Shown piece by piece: positions 24,801 through 35,424 of a DNA stretch of 64,000 nucleotides; position 1 is the stretch's first letter; each line of letters starts with the position of its first letter. The stretch is taken from NCBI RefSeq assembly GCF_030247185.1, contig NC_080572.1, forward strand, positions 37,735,383 to 37,799,382. The letters run 5' to 3'. Source of the DNA: Malaya genurostris. Lineage: Eukaryota; Arthropoda; Insecta; Diptera; Culicidae. The notes under the pieces are model-generated. The model was given only the letters and a program-made list of their open reading frames with translations, was not told where the DNA came from and ran no database searches. The translations under genes were made by a program, and so were the position numbers.

Positions 24801-25420
24801 GTGAATATGTCAATATTTTTGCATCTTTCATTTTACTCCCTTAGAAAGAAAAACAAAGAAATATATATGACAGCAATGACAGATTATATTTAGGAGGGGC
24901 AGGGTACAGGTCGGTAAAGCAGTTCACTAATCATACACTGAGGAAAAGATTATAGTAACCGTACCAGTTTCTCATGGCCATTTCAACTTTACGCTTAGGG
25001 TACAAAGTACAAATAAATAACAAATACTACAACTGGACCTAACTATTTGTATTTGTGATTTTTCTGACATGATCATTCTGACAATGGTTGTTATCATAAA
25101 AATTGGAAAAAATGGTTGAAATCACAATTTCAAGTAAGATGAAACTGCCCTCGAACATGGTACATTTGACGACATTTGGCGACTAACGGACGTAAAAAAC
25201 CCATATAGCAACAGTTTGCCTAAATTCGCTAAACTATCACTATTATAGCGAGACTAAATATAATTCTGTTTATTCTGCAGTGTTATCTCAAACCATCATG
25301 CCTAACTTTGGCCAACGCGTTGTTTTTCATTTCAACACGATGTACCTGTAACCGCAGCATGGAGAAATCAAACATCGACTCCATGCTGGCAAAGATTCAA
25401 ACATTACCAGTTCTGTTACA
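24801..25420. other. Intergenic sequence, repeat end near 24935
   Basis: At 24935 'TACACTGAGGAAAAG' followed by 'AGTAACCGTACC' resembles the left terminus of the element at 55468 (TACACTAAG...). Further blocks match through about 25160, including 'AAATCACAATTTC' and 'AAGTAAGATGAAACTGCC'. It is probably a copy of the same DNA element; no right end was found. Confidence 0.5.
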
Positions 25421-25852
25421 CAGTAAAATTCTTGTGATTTTACATCTTATCAGATGCACATCATAAATGGAGCGTCATATTTTACACAAATTTATATTCA
25501 AGAAGATGAAAAATTGTGTGATTTGAAAATTACATGGTTTTAAAATGAATGGAATAAAAATCAAAAGATTGACAGCAGCAACGTGACCTGAACCTAAAAA
25601 CATTTCATCACAAAGCACACCAGTTAGTCGACTGAGCCACAGAAGCACATATCTGGTTGGCTGGTAAATCGTGCATAAAAAATCATACAGTCACACGTTC
25701 TATTCGAGTGCAAATTACACTCGGAACCTGTAAATTTCTGTACGAATGGAATATTCGTCATTTGAAAAGTTAAGTATTTATGAATTGTATCGTTTGTAGA
25801 ATTATGTCACCTGCAAAATTCATAATTTTTTTCTGTGTAGCACTATAAGAGC
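25421..25852. mobile_element. Possible TA-flanked inverted-repeat element
   Basis: The left end 'ACACAGTAAAATTCTTGTG' and the reverse complement of the right end 'ACACAGAAAAAAATTATGAA' are alignable imperfect inverted repeats of about 27 bp, next to TA on both sides. A tRNA-like promoter lies inside at 25583-25640, so this may be a composite. Confidence 0.4.
25575..25648 (-). repeat. tRNA-derived SINE head (pol III boxes A and B)
   Basis: On the minus strand, box A-like 'GTGGCTCAGTCGAC' (25640-25627) and box B-like 'AGGTTCAGGTCAC' (25595-25583) start 45 nt apart, the normal tRNA spacing. No full cloverleaf forms, which fits a SINE promoter or a tRNA pseudogene. Confidence 0.5.
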
Positions 25853-25859
25853 ATATTCT

Positions 25860-27027
25860 TGCAAAGTACTACGGTATAAGCTCGGTAAACTTCAGCAATG
25901 AAATCAGCAGTGATATGGTGGTGATACAACTACCGGTAGCGATTCATGCCTCAAAATGGCCACCGTAACAATTGTTGTCACTCCAATGCGTCAATGTGAG
26001 CAGCCACATTAACGTTCCCAAGTAACATTTTTTATATTAATAAATACTTGTAGCTGTCTCCAATGCTACATCATAAATCCTGCATTCAAACTTTAAACTC
26101 CACGAAAGCCTACTGAAACCCATTATAAGAGCATATTCTTGCCAAGTTCATAAGGTTTATAAAGCAAAGTGAAGAACCAGAATAAACCTGCGTTAAATCT
26201 GCAAATTCAAGAAAGTTTTAAATCCATTTTTACGATCATCATTAAATTTATGGGGATGGAATGAATTCTTCTATGAATAAACTTCTATTTTAATAATATT
26301 TTCCTTGAATATGCGTGTGTCATGTCGGCTTTGAATGCAATCAGTAAGGATATATTAGGTTTTAGTTACGAGTTTAAGGCTTTTTCCGAACGAAACAACT
26401 TTACGCGCTTCAATTTTTATCGTGAATGTATGGATAAAAATAAGAATTATAACTAATCACCTGGAAATAAATGCGGTTTTTGAGTCTCCATGATTTACGA
26501 ATAGCCAACAACAAATGTGTCATAAATGCGCTTTAGAACCATCGAATTTGCTTTGAATGAAACTGTCGTCTAATGAACACGCACATATACAAAACTATAT
26601 TTATGAAAGAATTGAATTGATAATAACGTTTTAAAAAATAATTCGAAACCAAAATTAAGAATGTATACCGAGGGGGACGACACTAAAAAAACTATATTCC
26701 TGATCCAAAAGGATTAATCGTCTTTTTCGGTTGTGCATATTCTTGTAGCTACTTTTTCATCTTCACTGATCATAGTAACGGATGGTTATGGATCGATCGT
26801 CTTTTGTTGGGTTTTTGATGGTTCGAAATATTACCTTGGTGATTGATACCCCAAGTAGCAAATCTAACTTATTGAACTTTCAAGATGTTTTACAATCGAT
26901 TTAGAAATGTTATTTATGTTAGATATGTTCTGAAAGATTTTTAAATATTTTAAAATTTGTTGTGCAACTTATCACTGTTAAGTTTTACAATACTACCGAA
27001 AAAATCACTGTAGAACAACTTTAAGTA
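25860..27027. other. Intergenic sequence with no recognised feature
   Basis: AT-rich, no coding potential seen. The phrase 'ATAAGAGCATATTCTTGC' appears twice (near 25846 and 26125), hinting at a local duplication. Confidence 0.35.
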
Positions 27028-28130
27028 CCCTGTCAGCTTGGAGCGATCTCATTCTTCAGTTCATGTCATATCAATTGTACCCGCTTGTGAGGAATTCTGG
27101 CAACCGTCAGAAGACTGGCTGCATTCCGGCTGCTGTCAAAATTGTTCAGGCGAAATTGCATCATTATCTCGCCGTATGTGTCTTGTTTATTTCTCTCTTC
27201 CTTCTTTTTTTCTTTTTTTTTATTGGACTTCATTTGATGTTTGTCAATCCCGCATGTACATACAAAAAACGAATCTTGAGACGAGTTAAATGAGATTGAA
27301 ATATGTGTATGTTTGGTAGTGAGAATGCACTGTTATTGGCAATAACATTTTCATAATTAGTATGTTTGAAAGGCAAAAATTTATTGCCTTTCATATGTAC
27401 TTTTTTATGAAAAAATGAAACCAAGACGCTAAAAATTCAGAACCGATTCAAAACGGTTCTGCCAATCTTGTATGGCAAGAATCTGGCAGAAACAGAACCG
27501 TTAATAACCGCTAGGCGAAATTCTCTGGAAACGGTTGTTGCATTGTTGCCAGACTTTTGCCGGAATTCTGCCAGAAAATGGCTGGCAGACATAGCCAACC
27601 GTCTGGGGGGTAATCTGCCCGCCGAGTACAAGTGGGTATGGGTGCGCAGCACCCATCTGACCCCTCGCGTTTCGAGCCCCAAACACTGCGATGTTTTGAT
27701 ACTCATCGCGACTTGTTTTGTGAAAATTATTTCCACTTGATATCCCAAAACACTGTCTGCTGTATTTCAGGTGAACCGGCAAGTTATTGCGAGAGAGTCG
27801 ACCCAAAATTCACTAATTTTCGTGCACTGAACAAGGTAAATGCGTAAAACAAATGTATTACTGTTTGTTTGTTTACGTTGCAATCAGCTGATTTTGAAGT
27901 TCCGATTTTGATCTCATCAAGATGGCGTCGTGACAGGGGGCCGGTGCGCAGTGCTGCTGTTTTGGCGCGTACGAATTTGACATTTCTCTCCCCTACTTCT
28001 TTGTACGTGATTCGATGTGGACTCGCCTGAGGGCGCCATGTTCACAAAAAAGGATGTTGCCAATGATTTGTTCATGAAATGTGAGAGCTGGATATCTTGT
28101 TAATATGATGTCTTTGAGTACATTGAAAAC
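27028..28130 (+). repeat. Dispersed repeat R1, interrupted copy
   Basis: Starts with 'CCCTGTCAGCTTGGAGCGAT' and 'TCTTCAGTTCA', then resumes at about 27935 with 'GTGCGCAGTGCTGCTGTTTT', 'GACTCGCCTGAGGGCGCCAT' and ends near 'GATATCTTGTTAATATGATG'. The uninterrupted inverted copy at 35163-35424 has these blocks contiguous, so about 0.8 kb was inserted or gained here. The inserted part has 'TTCTGCCA'/'TCTGGCAG' words in both senses. Confidence 0.6.
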
Positions 28131-28579
28131 AATTGTGCAGTAAAACACCAGCTTGTTTATGTTTCACTAATAATTCTGCAAAAAAAATTCACACCGGGAG
28201 TAACTATAACAATTGTGCAACTTATAAAAAACTTTCCATACGGCTGTCATAATTGTAGCGGACACAATATACGTCGAAATTTCTTTAAACCTCTTGTGGA
28301 AGAAAAATTAATGAAATGATTAATGCTCTCCGCAAGGCAAAAATGATTACCCAAACTGATAACCTTGCTGTAAAAAATATGTTTCTGCTGAGTCCGCATA
28401 TTATTATCATAAAAGTTGCAGGAATATGTAGTATCCTGAATTATGTGATATCCACATTGAGTATGATTGGGTTAGCGTGTAGCGGTGGGTGACAGTGCGG
28501 AAGAACGGTGGCTTGCGTTGAGTCAGAGGTTGTGAACGAGTGTCTGGAATATAAGTGGATATCCGCGGAAAGGAGAATA

Positions 28580-28730
28580 TCACATTGCAGTGCTGTTATT
28601 TTGGCGCGCACGAATTTGACATTTCTCTCACCTACTTCTATGTATGAGATTCGATGCGGACTCGCCTGAGGGCTCGTGAAAAAGTATGCTACTTACGATT
28701 TGTTCGTGAAATGTGAGAGCTGAATGTCTT
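28580..28730 (+). repeat. Dispersed repeat R1, partial copy
   Basis: Shares 'GCAGTGCTGTTATTTTGGCG', 'CGAATTTGACATTTCTCTC' and 'GACTCGCCTGAGGGCTCG' with R1 at 27935-28115, about 600 bp away in the same orientation. Confidence 0.65.
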
Positions 28731-28835
28731 TGGTTTTTGGTGATTCCGATTGTTGATGAAAAATTACAAACATTTAATTTCGTCGTTTTAAAATGAGACG
28801 GATATGAATATTGGGCGATGATTGAATTTCTTTCT

Positions 28836-29104
28836 CGGTATACCGATATCTCGGTATTTATACAAATTTTTTACCTCTATACCGCAATACAGATATGCAC
28901 TCCCAAAATACCGATAATTCAAATATCATACAGATAAATACCGATTTTGGTGTGTAGGTGAAATACACAGAGAAAAGATTGCCGTGGGACCTTTTTTTGG
29001 TCATGTTTTTGGACCTTAATGAGCCTGAGATTTTTATACCGATATGGCACAGATAAATTTTTGCGCCGAATACAGATTTTTGAAAAAATGACCTGGCAAC
29101 GCTA
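28836..29104 (+). repeat. Dispersed repeat R5 (ACCGATA-rich element)
   Basis: Contains 'GGTATACCGATATCTCGG', 'CCTCTATACCGCAATA', 'CAGATAAATACCGATTTTGG' and ends 'GACCTGGCAACGCT'. The copy at 53318-53880 shows the same blocks in the same order, with a 280-bp MITE inserted. Confidence 0.7.
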
Positions 29105-29133
29105 CTCCAGCTAGAGGAATGGATGATGCTGAC

Positions 29134-29912
29134 CTAAGACAAGACCTGACAACTGGCTTCTTATTCTTCCTTCCGAATCATCCTTCTCGTCATTTTCGCC
29201 CTGTGGAATAAATACCAACGTATCGGCTACAGTGTAGCCATATTTACAGATTTTTTTTAATAACTATGCTAGGAAAAAAATATTACATTTAAATTTTTAG
29301 ACTTTAGGTTTTTGATTTGAAATAAACATAAAACATGTTTTGGTGAATGCATTTCTTTATTATATATTAATGCTTAAAACAATTAATTGAGCTTTGATGA
29401 CAAAACACGAAATATCTTATGTTGAAAAAAATTGAATCCATTGTTGACGTATTACCGGATCTTTTGCAAACCGGAAAAAATAAGGTTTGGATAGAAATGC
29501 TTAATGCGACCACAGTGTGTTGATTCTTCTCGTAAAACTAAACGCACTTTCGAGTTTACACTAATTTAGCAAATCTTTTTTGGTTACACTTTAATTCACT
29601 AAACAGAAAAACGGCTTGATGTCTATTTTAAATACACAGTCTTGCCACTATAAACATTTATTACCAATGAGATTGAAAAGAAGTGAAACATTTTCCGAAA
29701 ATTCTCATTTTCATTGGTGAGCTAAAATTAAACATTTTAATAAATTTGTTTTCAGATTTTCTTTATACTTGGCATCATTGCTCGCGTACCCTGCAAAAGT
29801 TTTTTTTTTCACAATGTGCAGGTGGCAACATCAAAATCAGCCAATCAGAAACTGGTCCATTTTGGAACGAAAGCAGCCCCCCCCAGATGTCAGGTCTTGT
29901 CTTAGATATTTA
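29134..29912. mobile_element. Possible inverted-repeat element
   Basis: 'CTAAGACAAGACCTGACAAC' at about 29135 is mirrored by 'GATGTCAGGTCTTGTCTTAG' at about 29886, giving an inverted pair of about 20 bp that encloses 0.78 kb. No clear target duplication was found and no coding sequence is recognised inside. Confidence 0.45.
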
Positions 29913-30139
29913 TTAATAAAGATCGATTCTATTGAGGTTTCTATGCCCGGTGACAAATGAACGGCAGCTCTACTGAAAAATGGGTGGCCTACACGTTTCC
30001 TGATGAAAACAAAACAATATGTAAAAGCGATTCACACGCAGCATCAAGCGACTATCACCTGCATGGAACGATTACGGAACAACAACATTAATTGTAAGCA
30101 ATTCATATGAAAGGACACTACGTCAAGTTCACGGAACAT

Positions 30140-30720
30140 TTTAACGTCGGATACGTGAGCAATATTCGGCTAAAAAAATTAATAAAAATAATCTGGACGT
30201 CGACGGAAGTTCATTGATCGTCTGAATCGTGTTTAATGCATGCGTTTCCTGATGAAAACAAACCAATCTCATTTGCATTTGTGGTTGTAAGTGAGCTGTC
30301 AGAGAGCCTAATATTTCGTTCGAATCGGATTGTTTCGATCGAATACGAGGTTTTGCATTTTGTAGCTCGATCGAGTTCGAGGGTTCCATACAACAAAAGC
30401 TTTACTTGATCGATTTACAATGCAAATTTTTACATCCGATCGACAAAATCCGATTCGATCGAAATACAGAATAGACCGGTCTTATGGGCAATTGAGTAGG
30501 TAACAAGTCCTGTTACACTGATTCCATGTCTCATGCTTCAAAGTTGTGTTTCGATCGAATGCCAAATTTTGCATTCTTAATCTTGGCCGAGTTTTCCATA
30601 CAAAAGCATCATTCGATCGAATTACAGAATGCAAATTTTTCACATTTGATCAAAATACAAAATAGAGGTAAAGATAAAGCAGAACGCTCGATTTTCTTTC
30701 TACATTGAAAATTTAGTATA
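30140..30720. repeat. GATCGA-rich locally repeated sequence
   Basis: The words 'TTTCGATCGAAT', 'TTTTGCATT' and 'ATACAGAATGCAAATTTTT' or close variants occur in two similar blocks (30300-30480 and 30540-30665), giving an internal duplication of about 200 bp. It lies just downstream of RpL10A. Confidence 0.5.
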
Positions 30721-30736
30721 TGACTACAGTACAGCC

Positions 30737-30742
30737 TTTATT
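30737..30742 (-). terminator. RpL10A: RpL10A polyadenylation signal AATAAA
   Basis: AATAAA on the minus strand, 84 nt past the RpL10A stop codon, followed by a GT-rich stretch. Confidence 0.7.
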
Positions 30743-30825
30743 GCTTTAACTGGAGCAAAATTACCTTACGAATAGTTAATCAAATTTGTATCGGTTGCAC
30801 GTACAAAATAGAAACATTCCGGTTC

Positions 30826-31988
30826 TTAATACAAACGCTGAGCAGCTCCCATCGATGATTTGATGTGCAATGAACGAACGTTCTGCCAATGCTTTTTCAG
30901 TAGCGACACTAGGAAATTGATCGAAAGATGTACATTCTGAGCCAATTCGTCAGGAGTCATTTTGACATGACCAACGGCAACTGACAAACATAGAACCTTC
31001 TTCATCTGGAACTTAATGGTCGCCTTAACTTCGTCGATCTTTTGCATCATTGATTCGCTATGCGCCAGAAGACCGGGGAATTTACCGGCCTTGTTCAGAC
31101 CTGGACCAAGCAGACGGGGAATCTGCTTGATGAGCGATTCCGAGGCCAGGAAAGCATCGTACTTTTTAGCTAGCTTTTTGACTAACTTCTTGTTCTTGTT
31201 AAGCTTCTTAAGGGCTTCTGCATCCATATACGGAACCTCATTGGCCTTTGCTTCGTCGCAGTGCTGCTGGTCACCAAGAACACATACTTGCATCTTTGGA
31301 CGAGGAATATACTTTAGTCTGCAATGAAGAACATTTACTTTATTTACAATTGATCACCTTCATTATCAAACAAATTTATTTGGAATTTGGTCAAACCTTA
31401 ACTCACCACCGAAGGTTTCGAAGGGAGTCAGATTGAATATTCAATACACGAGGAAAAAGTTCGGTAGTCTCTGCGCTTATGCTAGAGCTACCTTCTCAAT
31501 TTATTTAAGACCCTGAGTGCAGGTCCGTCCCTCAGAGCGAGGGACTTCCTGATATAAATACACGTAAGTAATCCAAAGCTGAAACAGCATTCAGATGGAT
31601 AACTTGTGATATTCGATATCAGGTGGAAACGTACTTGACAGTGCCGGAGAAACGTTTGTCCTTTTGAGGATCGTAGTTCTTCAAGCCAATTTGGAGTTCC
31701 ACGGTTTCCAGGAACCGCCGATGATTCTTCTTGGCACCTTTCAGCACTTCATTAACGCATTCATACAGAATGTCCTTCGAAACTTTGGAGCTGAAACAAG
31801 AATTGAAAGTTTATAACCTATAATTGAATGACTCACACGAGGGCAAATTAAAATCGCTCAATCAGCATAAATTCATGCATAATTCAGATTTCCCACATAT
31901 TTGTTAAAAAAGGAAACAATCCTTGGTAACAAATCACAAATACGTAATTCTTTATTTCAGGGGAAAAATCGGTAATTACTCACGTCAT
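30826..31988 (-). CDS. RpL10A: 60S ribosomal protein L10A (uL1), complete, three exons
   Basis: Exons at 31984-31988 (ATGAC), 31635-31790 and 30826-31318 join to 654 nt, 217 residues, the usual family length. Donors are GTGAGT and GTACGT; acceptors are TTTCAG and TTGCAG. The product is a large-subunit protein of the L1 stalk. Diagnostic blocks are RRFLETVELQIGLKNYDPQKDKR region (exon 2), CVLGDQQHCDEAKA, LKKLNKNKKLVKKLAKKYD, GPGLNKAGKFP, and the end MGAAQRLY. The first exon contributes only five coding nucleotides, so Met-Thr spans the first intron. The gene looks intact. It is the D. melanogaster RpL10Ab-type gene by sequence; orthology within paralogues is not tested. Confidence 0.96.
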
Positions 31989-32040
31989 ATTGATGCAGAT
32001 CCGCACTGTACGACGTTTGCACGAAAAAAGAGAACGAGTT
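31983..32040 (-). promoter_or_regulatory. RpL10A: RpL10A 5' UTR with TOP-like start
   Basis: On the minus strand the leader would begin near 32032 with CTCTTTTTTCG, a pyrimidine tract beginning with C as in 5' TOP mRNAs of ribosomal proteins. The predicted leader is about 44 nt. A TOP motif implies TOR-dependent translation. A MITE end lies only about 145 bp upstream. Confidence 0.6.
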
Positions 32041-32263
32041 TTCTGATGGCAGCCGGAAACAGCAAACGTGTTCGAAAGACCAGAGATGCCAGATAGCCAG
32101 GTAAAAATTTCAAAAATCTTCTGACAGGGTTGCAAATGTCTGTATATTCGAAAGAAAAAAAATCTGCAGTCAGTAAAGGACTATTCACACATTTCAGTTC
32201 CGTGACGGTTCAGTGAAAGTGCCTTCAGTGCACCGTCAGTGTTCTTTTTTTTCGGAACCCTTC

Positions 32264-32461
32264 TGTGTAGTTTCTAAATTCCAAGTTTGATCCTTTTAAT
32301 CCAATCTTACTGTTAAGAGAAACGCTCCGTTCTATCTTGTCTCCAATAATGTAATGAGGGTGTGAAGTCTGAAACGATTGCTGTGATTGAGATAAACTGG
32401 TTGCTAATGATTGTGGAATGAAGTAACACGTGGTAACCATGTTGTGGTCTGATACCACACA
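32264..32461 (-). repeat. LTR (3' LTR in element orientation)
   Basis: 198 bp, ends TGTGTAG...CACACA on the plus strand; matches 33587-33784. Confidence 0.9.
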
Positions 32462-32667
32462 TCCTCCCTCATCTCTGAATAAAGTATATGTTTAGGAAAA
32501 ATTTATGTATATATTTTAATCTTTTATTCTATTGTTTTTCGATTGTGCTTATATAGTTGTGCCGGTATGCTGGTAATCTTTTTTCTCTGACTGGACGTTT
32601 ATTTATTTCCATTCCCGTAGATACCTTTTTACCGTATTAGGTTATTGTTTTGTCCTGTTCCCTTTCG

Positions 32668-32874
32668 TCAGACTGTCTCCATTCTAGTTTCGTAGTCTTT
32701 TTTTTTATTCTTGTTTGTTAACGAATTTCCGTAGCGCTTCTCGTTAATAGAGTAATTATTTAATGTTTCGTGGTTAACAATTTCGCCGGATAATTGTACA
32801 GGCGACCAATCAATAGACGATTCATTGTCATTTTCCGAATCGTACTCGGGTGCTCGTACATATTTTCCCGCCAT
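32668..32874 (-). CDS. Small ORF inside the short LTR element
   Basis: A 68-residue frame, MAGKYVRAPEYDSENDNESS then a polar, Asn- and Lys-rich tail ending KKKDYETRMETV. It lies on the element's sense strand, between the GC-rich repeat array and the purine tract. I do not recognise a family. It could be a gag remnant or chance; the ATG is preceded by AGAATGGCGGG-type context in which ATGGCGG is a good start context. Confidence 0.35.
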   Translation of the reverse strand: MAGKYVRAPEYDSENDNESSIDWSPVQLSGEIVNHETLNNYSINEKRYGNSLTNKNKKKDYETRMETV

Positions 32875-32964
32875 TCTGAATTAGTAAGAAATAAAGAAAT
32901 ACCGAATGTGATTTTAATATCTCTTTTTAAATAAAATAACAAAATATTAACAAATATCTTCAGC

Positions 32965-33355
32965 AGACGTCCCGATCCGCGTTGAAATATCTCACGGCCG
33001 TCCCGGTCCGCGTCATTTTTTTAGCGGTCGTCCCGATCCGCACTAAAATTTCTCACGGCCGTCCCGGTCCGTGTCCATTTTTTCAGCGGTCGTCCCGATC
33101 CGCACTAGATTTTCTAACGGCCGTCCCGGTCCGTGTCCATTTTTTTTTTCAGCGGTCGTCCCGATCCGCACTAAATTTTCTAACGGCCGTCTCGGTCCGT
33201 GTCCATTTTTTTCAGCGGTCGTCCCGATCCGCACTAAAATTTCTCTGGGCCGTTCCGATCCGTGTCCATTTTTTTCAGCGGTCGTCCCGATCCGCGTTGA
33301 AGCGTTTAAATTTCTCACGGCCGTCCCGGTCCGTATTCATTTTTTTAGCGGTCGC
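32965..33355 (-). repeat. GC-rich 62-65-bp tandem array inside the LTR element
   Basis: About six units, each made of two related halves: 'GGTCGTCCCGATCCGCACTA' and 'GGCCGTCCCGGTCCGTGTCC', separated by T tracts. Much more GC-rich than its surroundings. It lies in the leader part of the element after the candidate primer-binding site. Confidence 0.85.
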
Positions 33356-33586
33356 AATATTTATTTGCCGACGTATAATTTAAGTTGTTTTATTTTCTTA
33401 CTTATTTTTTTTTTGTTTTGCTTGAAGAAAATTTCTTCCGTCAATTTGCTATGACGATCAAATCAACTTGCTTGACGACAGTAAAACAGAATTTCTTGTA
33501 ACTCTTTTTTTCAAATTTATAAAGGCGCTTTGTGTGCTTCGTAAATTCGTTAATTATACTAACCGGCTCCTGGCAGGATTCGCCAA

Positions 33587-33784
33587 TGTGTAGTTTCTAA
33601 ATTCCAAGTTTGATCCTTTTAATCCAATCTTACTGTTAAGAGAAACGCTCCGTTCTATCTTGTCTCCAATAATGTAATGAGGGTGTGAAGTCTGAAACGA
33701 TTGCTGTGATTGAGATAAACTGGTTGCTAATGATTGTGGAATGAAGTAACACGTGGTAACCATGTTGTGGTCTGATACCACACA
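33587..33784 (-). repeat. LTR (5' LTR in element orientation)
   Basis: 198 bp, matches 32264-32461; next to the candidate primer-binding site on its inner side. Confidence 0.9.
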
Positions 33785-34050
33785 CCTTCCGTTCCGTTTC
33801 CGTACTGTTTCCGTTCCGGCACAGCCAATGCAATAACATACCGACTTCAGTGAAAATAAAAAATATCGTTGACGACGAATTTCAGTTTGCCGGAAGGACG
33901 CTACACTGATGGCGAGCTGCACTGAAACGGCACGGTGCCAGATAGGTGTAAATGCGCGCATAGAAAACGAATGAAAAAATATCAGTATCCGTGCACGGTG
34001 TCGTGCCGGCACTGAACCGGACCGGGTATGTGTGAATAGTCCTTAATGGC

Positions 34051-34318
34051 GTTTTCGGTTTAAATTTGCACTACACCGGTGCAGTGCTACACTGAGGCAT
34101 GAATAAACGAACAAAAATGTCGAAAACATAAACAGTAACCATTGACCACAATTAACAATTCCATTGCACAGAGCTACACAAAACTTTTGATGAGTGTTAC
34201 ACCAGAGGTATCGGTGCAGAAAAAGTGTAGCACTGGTGTATTGCAATTATTAAAAACGAACTGTTTATTTAGGTGCAGCTTTCGCTACACCGGTGTAGTG
34301 CAATTTAAAAATGAAAAC
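34051..34318. mobile_element. Inverted-repeat MITE in copy A
   Basis: Long imperfect terminal inverted repeats: 'GTTTTCGGTTTAAATTTGC' then 'ACTACACCGGTG' at the left, mirrored by 'CACCGGTGTAGTGCAATTT' and 'ATGAAAAC' at the right. No clear target duplication. Confidence 0.65.
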
Positions 34319-34325
34319 GACATAA

Positions 34326-34980
34326 CAGCTGTTTTTCAAAGAACGGCGAATCTAACATTGACAGCAAATGGAGAAAATCATCGATGAATGTTTCGACTTT
34401 GGTTTCAAATCGTGTTTAGAAATTATCGTATATTCTCTGATCAATTTATGATTAGTCTATGAATTGTTAGTTTATCTTCAAAAGGCACGCAAATGTTACC
34501 ACTTTCCTTCTATATCCACTGAATAAATCAACATAAAAAGAGTTTCGCCCTTTTTCGATTTGTTTACTTTTATACTTCCTGTGTGAATTATAAAGATACG
34601 CCCTTGCGCATTTTTCATGAAATTGGCTGGTTTTCGCTACTAAGACAAATCTGTGAGTAGTTTTATTGTTTCTTTTACTATTTCCAGTAATAAAAGGTTC
34701 GGTAACCATCTAAAATAAAGAAAATAAATAGTTTCGCCCTTCCTTACTAGCAATTGAAGTATCGCCCTGTTTGTTGGCATGGAACACGGAGGGCGAAACT
34801 TGCGTGAACAAACGGAATGACAGTTTCGCCTTTTATAGTTCTTTGTATTACTAAGATTGAGATTCTTGTAGAATACGAATTTTCAGACAAAATTGTAGGA
34901 TTTTGAAGCATTTATTGGTAGGAGAGAGAACCTCGATTTGTTTACTTTTGTAAGATACGTCCTTCTTTGAAAAACAGCTG
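34326..34980. mobile_element. 655-bp inverted-repeat element in copy A
   Basis: CAGCTGTTTTTCAAAGAA at 34326-34343 is perfectly mirrored at 34963-34980, with ATAA on both flanks as a possible 4-bp target duplication. The interior has four 'AGTTTCGCC' or 'GGCGAAACT' words. Confidence 0.65.
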
Positions 34981-35162
34981 ATAAGTATGTCTTGCTGGCA
35001 GGCATTTCTCTATCAAGTATGATACTGACGACACGACCTGCCACTCGCCATTCAAAACTGTATCGCAAATTTAACTACCCCTCAGTAACTGGTAATGTCA
35101 AAACGAAATTGCCTGAAAATTTTCGAAAATTGGCAACATAAATTGATATTGATTTTGAATAA

Positions 35163-35424
35163 TAGCAAAGATATCATATTAACAAGATATCCAGCTCTCA
35201 CATTTCCCGAACAAATCATTAGCAAAAAAATTTTTTGCGAGTATGGCGCCCTCAGGCGAGTTCGCATCGAATCTCGTACACAGAAGTAGGGGAGAAAAAT
35301 GTCAAATTCGTGCGCGCCAAAACAGCAGCACTGCGCACCCATACAATTGACATGATATGTTGAATGTGACACCGTGCGATGGCGTTGCTGAACTGAAGAT
35401 TGATTTCACTCCAAGCTGACAGGG
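35163..35424 (-). repeat. Dispersed repeat R1, contiguous copy (copy A)
   Basis: Reverse complement of the R1 blocks at 27028-27090 and 27935-28130, contiguous here. Copied at 41112-41373. Confidence 0.75.

Larger units (their letters stand above)
32264..33784 (-). mobile_element. Short LTR retrotransposon (TRIM/LARD-like), complete
   Basis: Two 198-bp LTRs (32264-32461, 33587-33784) with TG...CA ends flank a 1,125-bp interior, and the element is bounded by the 5-bp duplication CCTTC (32259-32263, 33785-33789). On the minus strand the first LTR is followed by TTGGCGAATCCTGCC, a candidate primer-binding site starting TGG. The second LTR is preceded by the purine tract GAGGGAGGA. The element therefore lies on the minus strand. 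No gag-pol domains are present. The LTRs look the same throughout, so insertion is recent. Confidence 0.9.
32177..34043. mobile_element. MITE with TAA target duplication, split by an LTR element
   Basis: Terminal inverted repeats AGGACTATTCACACA(T) at 32177 and its mirror ending at 34043, flanked by TAA on both sides (32174-32176 and 34044-34046). Without the nested LTR element (1,521 bp plus 5-bp duplication) the MITE is 341 bp. A 3-bp TWA duplication suggests mobilisation by a PIF/Harbinger transposase. Its right part is duplicated at 39831-39992, because the large tandem duplication starts inside it. Confidence 0.85.

Noticed and set aside
27437..27847. Several overlapping frames of about 100 codons on both strands
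   Set aside because: They lie in the segment inserted in repeat R1 and show no consistent frame or domain.
31016..31436. Plus-strand frames opposite RpL10A
   Set aside because: Shadow frames of the RpL10A last exon.
32982..33454. Frames with repeated 'RSSRSAL' or 'VVPIRTK' units
   Set aside because: They are translation of the GC-rich tandem array in the LTR element.
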